Assembly (NCBI GenBank): GCA_028716305.1
Contig: JAQUQA010000017.1
Location: 1 to 13,928, forward strand
Length of the DNA stretch: 13,928 bases
Source: Candidatus Omnitrophota bacterium
GTDB lineage: Bacteria; Omnitrophota; Gorgyraeia; Gygaellales; Profunditerraquicolaceae
Direction: 5' to 3'
Positions 13,072-13,928 of the stretch are shown one piece after another. Numbering within the stretch: the stretch's first letter is position 1; each line of letters starts with the position of its first letter. The notes under the pieces are model-generated. The model saw only the letters and a program-made list of their open reading frames with translations. It did not search any database and was not told the DNA's origin. The position numbers and the translations under genes are program-made.

Positions 13072-13184
13072 GGCAACGCAGCCTACTTGACGAACCGTCA
13101 AGTACTGTCGCTTTGCTCCGCCACACTTCTTTGGCGGACCCGCCAGGCTTTGTGGCGGGGCCCCAGCATTACTGCTAGTTTGCC
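13072..13184 (-). promoter_or_regulatory. GEMM (c-di-GMP-I)-like riboswitch candidate, interrupted by a palindromic repeat
   Basis: Read on the minus strand, the order is as follows. GGCAAAC (13184-13178). Then a six-pair stem CUAGCA/UGCUGG with a GUAA tetraloop of the GNRA type (13178-13163). Then 46 bases of palindromic repeat (13162-13117). Then GCAAAGC (13116-13110). Then a perfect nine-pair hairpin (13104-13084). Last is GGCTGCGTTGCC (13083-13072). Without the 46 bases this is the arrangement of GEMM-I: GGCAAACC, a GNRA-capped P2, GCAAAGCC, and a final GGC...GUUGCC hairpin. Several positions differ from the consensus, so ligand and function are uncertain. It lies between a promoter and a terminator, which fits a riboswitch. 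Confidence 0.5.
13117..13159. repeat. Double CCGCCA/TGGCGG palindromic repeat
   Basis: Two adjacent hairpins: TCCGCCA/TGGCGGA (13117-13123 with 13132-13138) and CCCGCCA/TGGCGGG (13139-13145 with 13153-13159). Their shared junction GGCGGACCCGCC is also nearly palindromic. It resembles short palindromic repeats scattered in many uncultured bacterial genomes and appears to be inserted in the riboswitch-like leader. Confidence 0.65.
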
Positions 13185-13214
13185 TTTTTCAACGTCTACC
13201 TTATTGTCAACTAA

Positions 13215-13242
13215 AGTATAGCATAAATTTGATAACTTTCAA
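13215..13242 (-). promoter_or_regulatory. Sigma-70-type promoter of the leader, RHH-like and secreted-protein unit
   Basis: On the minus strand, TTGAAA (13242-13237) and TATACT (13220-13215) are separated by 16 bases; transcription should start near 13208. A TTGACA at 13251-13246 is too far from the -10 to serve as its -35. Confidence 0.65.
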
Positions 13243-13273
13243 GTTTGTCAATTGATAAACTTACACAAAGCAT

Positions 13274-13315
13274 AAAGAGAGGGGACGGTTCTATCTTGAC
13301 TTTAAGAATCGTCCC
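13274..13315 (-). terminator. Hairpin downstream of the GH94-like gene (terminator or REP-like element)
   Basis: GGGACG (13282-13287) pairs with CGTCCC (13310-13315), then TTCT with AGAA (13289-13292/13305-13308). On the minus strand a T-rich CTCTCTTT follows (13281-13274). It begins five bases past the stop of the GH94-like gene. The GGGGACGGTTC arm also resembles REP-like ends used by IS200-type transposases, so a repeat origin is possible. Confidence 0.5.
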
Positions 13316-13319
13316 TGGA

Positions 13320-13928
13320 TTAATATAGGTAAGCGTCGATTTCCCGGACCAGGCGCTGCCTGATTTGCCCGGAATAAGGAGAAGGTATGCTTTCGCCGGA
13401 TATCTCAACGGGGTTGCCGTCGGCATCCTTAAAAACGATGCGGCTTACTTTCGCGGCGTTCGCCCCGAAGGTATTTTTCTTTTGCGGGTTGTGGTAGTTG
13501 ATGCGGACCTTACTTAAGAAGGAAAAACTGTATTTTCCCCGGCGGTCAAACAGCCATCCGGCAAGCACGGGGCGCAAGCGCAGGCACAAGGCATTATTCC
13601 GGTCAAGGTAAAAAGGTTCTTTCCCCAGGTTCATCAACAGCCAGATCTCCAGGAACTCTGCCGTCGAACCGGAGAGCCTGGCCACGAAACCATTGCCGTG
13701 CAGTTCTTTTTTCCCGAAGGCGCTGCTGACCAGGAAAGATGAATTTTCCAGGATGCTCCTGCCGTAACGTTGGGGGTCCTGGAAGGGGACCAGTACTCCG
13801 CGGAATTCCCGGTAGAATTCCTCAAAGAGCCCCTGCTTGAGGATCTCCAGCAGATACTTGTATTCCATGTGCAGCCAGATCGATTCGTTCTCCAGCCAGC
13901 CCGGGGCAAATACGCGGCAGCGGCCGAT
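13320..13928 (-). CDS. GH94 / cellobiose phosphorylase-like carbohydrate enzyme, C-terminal part
   Basis: The frame stays open on the minus strand to the window edge, so the N-terminus is missing; 202 residues are visible and ATG 13868 is internal. Family GH94 enzymes phosphorolyse beta-glucosides such as cellobiose with inorganic phosphate. Visible similarities are an E-N-E-S-I-W-L-H-M-E-Y-K segment (residues 13-24, the ENGSIxxH-like region of the (alpha/alpha)6 barrel), a PFQDPQRYGRSILENSSF block, and G-F-V-A-R-L-S-G-S-T-A-E-F (80-92), followed by a C-terminal beta-rich region. The exact substrate cannot be told; glucan-processing relatives such as the phosphorylase domain of cyclic beta-1,2-glucan synthases look similar. 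It appears to be a separate transcription unit ending in the hairpin at 13282-13315. Confidence 0.7.
   Translation of the reverse strand: MGRCRVFAPGWLENESIWLHMEYKYLLEILKQGLFEEFYREFRGVLVPFQDPQRYGRSILENSSFLVSSAFGKKELHGNGFVARLSGSTAEFLEIWLLMNLGKEPFYLDRNNALCLRLRPVLAGWLFDRRGKYSFSFLSKVRINYHNPQKKNTFGANAAKVSRIVFKDADGNPVEISGESIPSPYSGQIRQRLVREIDAYLY

Noticed and set aside
13002..13184. tRNA or CRISPR reading of the hairpin-rich region
   Set aside because: There is no cloverleaf or CCA end, and the palindromes are not evenly spaced direct repeats with unique spacers.
12943..13221. Plus-strand frame of 92 codons through the structured leader
   Set aside because: It crosses terminators, the aptamer-like region and the palindromic repeat, and has no protein-like features.

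Overview
The window looks like part of a chromosome from a Gram-negative-type bacterium. It encodes signal peptides, a periplasmic chaperone-like protein and a large outer-membrane beta-barrel protein. The tightly overlapping housekeeping genes, the carbohydrate phosphorylase-like protein at the right edge and the general style of the proteins suggest an uncultured PVC-group lineage such as Candidatus Omnitrophota. That placement is inference; there is no rRNA or other direct marker here.

Region 1 (1-5633, plus strand) is one dense housekeeping operon: aroF (3' part only), tyrA, cmk, lepA, lepB, pgsA, plsY. Every junction overlaps: one TGATG, four ATGA and one 32-base overlap. It mixes aromatic amino acid synthesis, CMP phosphorylation, translation (EF4), protein export (signal peptidase I) and phospholipid synthesis (PgsA, PlsY).

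Region 2 (5690-6338, plus strand) is a small self-contained unit. It has a promoter, a structured leader ending in a terminator-like hairpin, a 110-residue protein of unknown function and an intrinsic terminator.

Region 3 (6360-12306, plus strand) is the most interesting part. A near-consensus sigma-70 promoter drives four exported proteins: a three-repeat Ig-like surface protein, a small pilin-like subunit with a strong ribosome binding site, a PapD-like chaperone candidate, and a 931-residue protein. The last has a TPR, the pilus/secretin N-terminal domain normally found in CpaC-type secretins, a long beta-barrel region and two C-terminal SdrD-B-like domains. A large stem-loop lies between the pilin-like gene and the chaperone-like gene. 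I read the set as a chaperone-usher-like surface fibre system with an unusual outer-membrane component.

Region 4 (12317-13242, minus strand, convergent) holds a promoter, a long structured leader with features of a GEMM/c-di-GMP-I riboswitch interrupted by a CCGCCA/TGGCGG palindromic repeat, several terminator hairpins, a small ribbon-helix-helix-like protein, and a small secreted protein. The mature N-terminus of the secreted protein matches that of the pilin-like subunit. Region 4 may therefore be a regulatory and accessory module of Region 3.

Region 5 (13274-13928, minus strand) is the 3' end of a GH94/cellobiose-phosphorylase-like gene with a hairpin after it. I saw no tRNA, rRNA, CRISPR array, transposase or intact insertion sequence.
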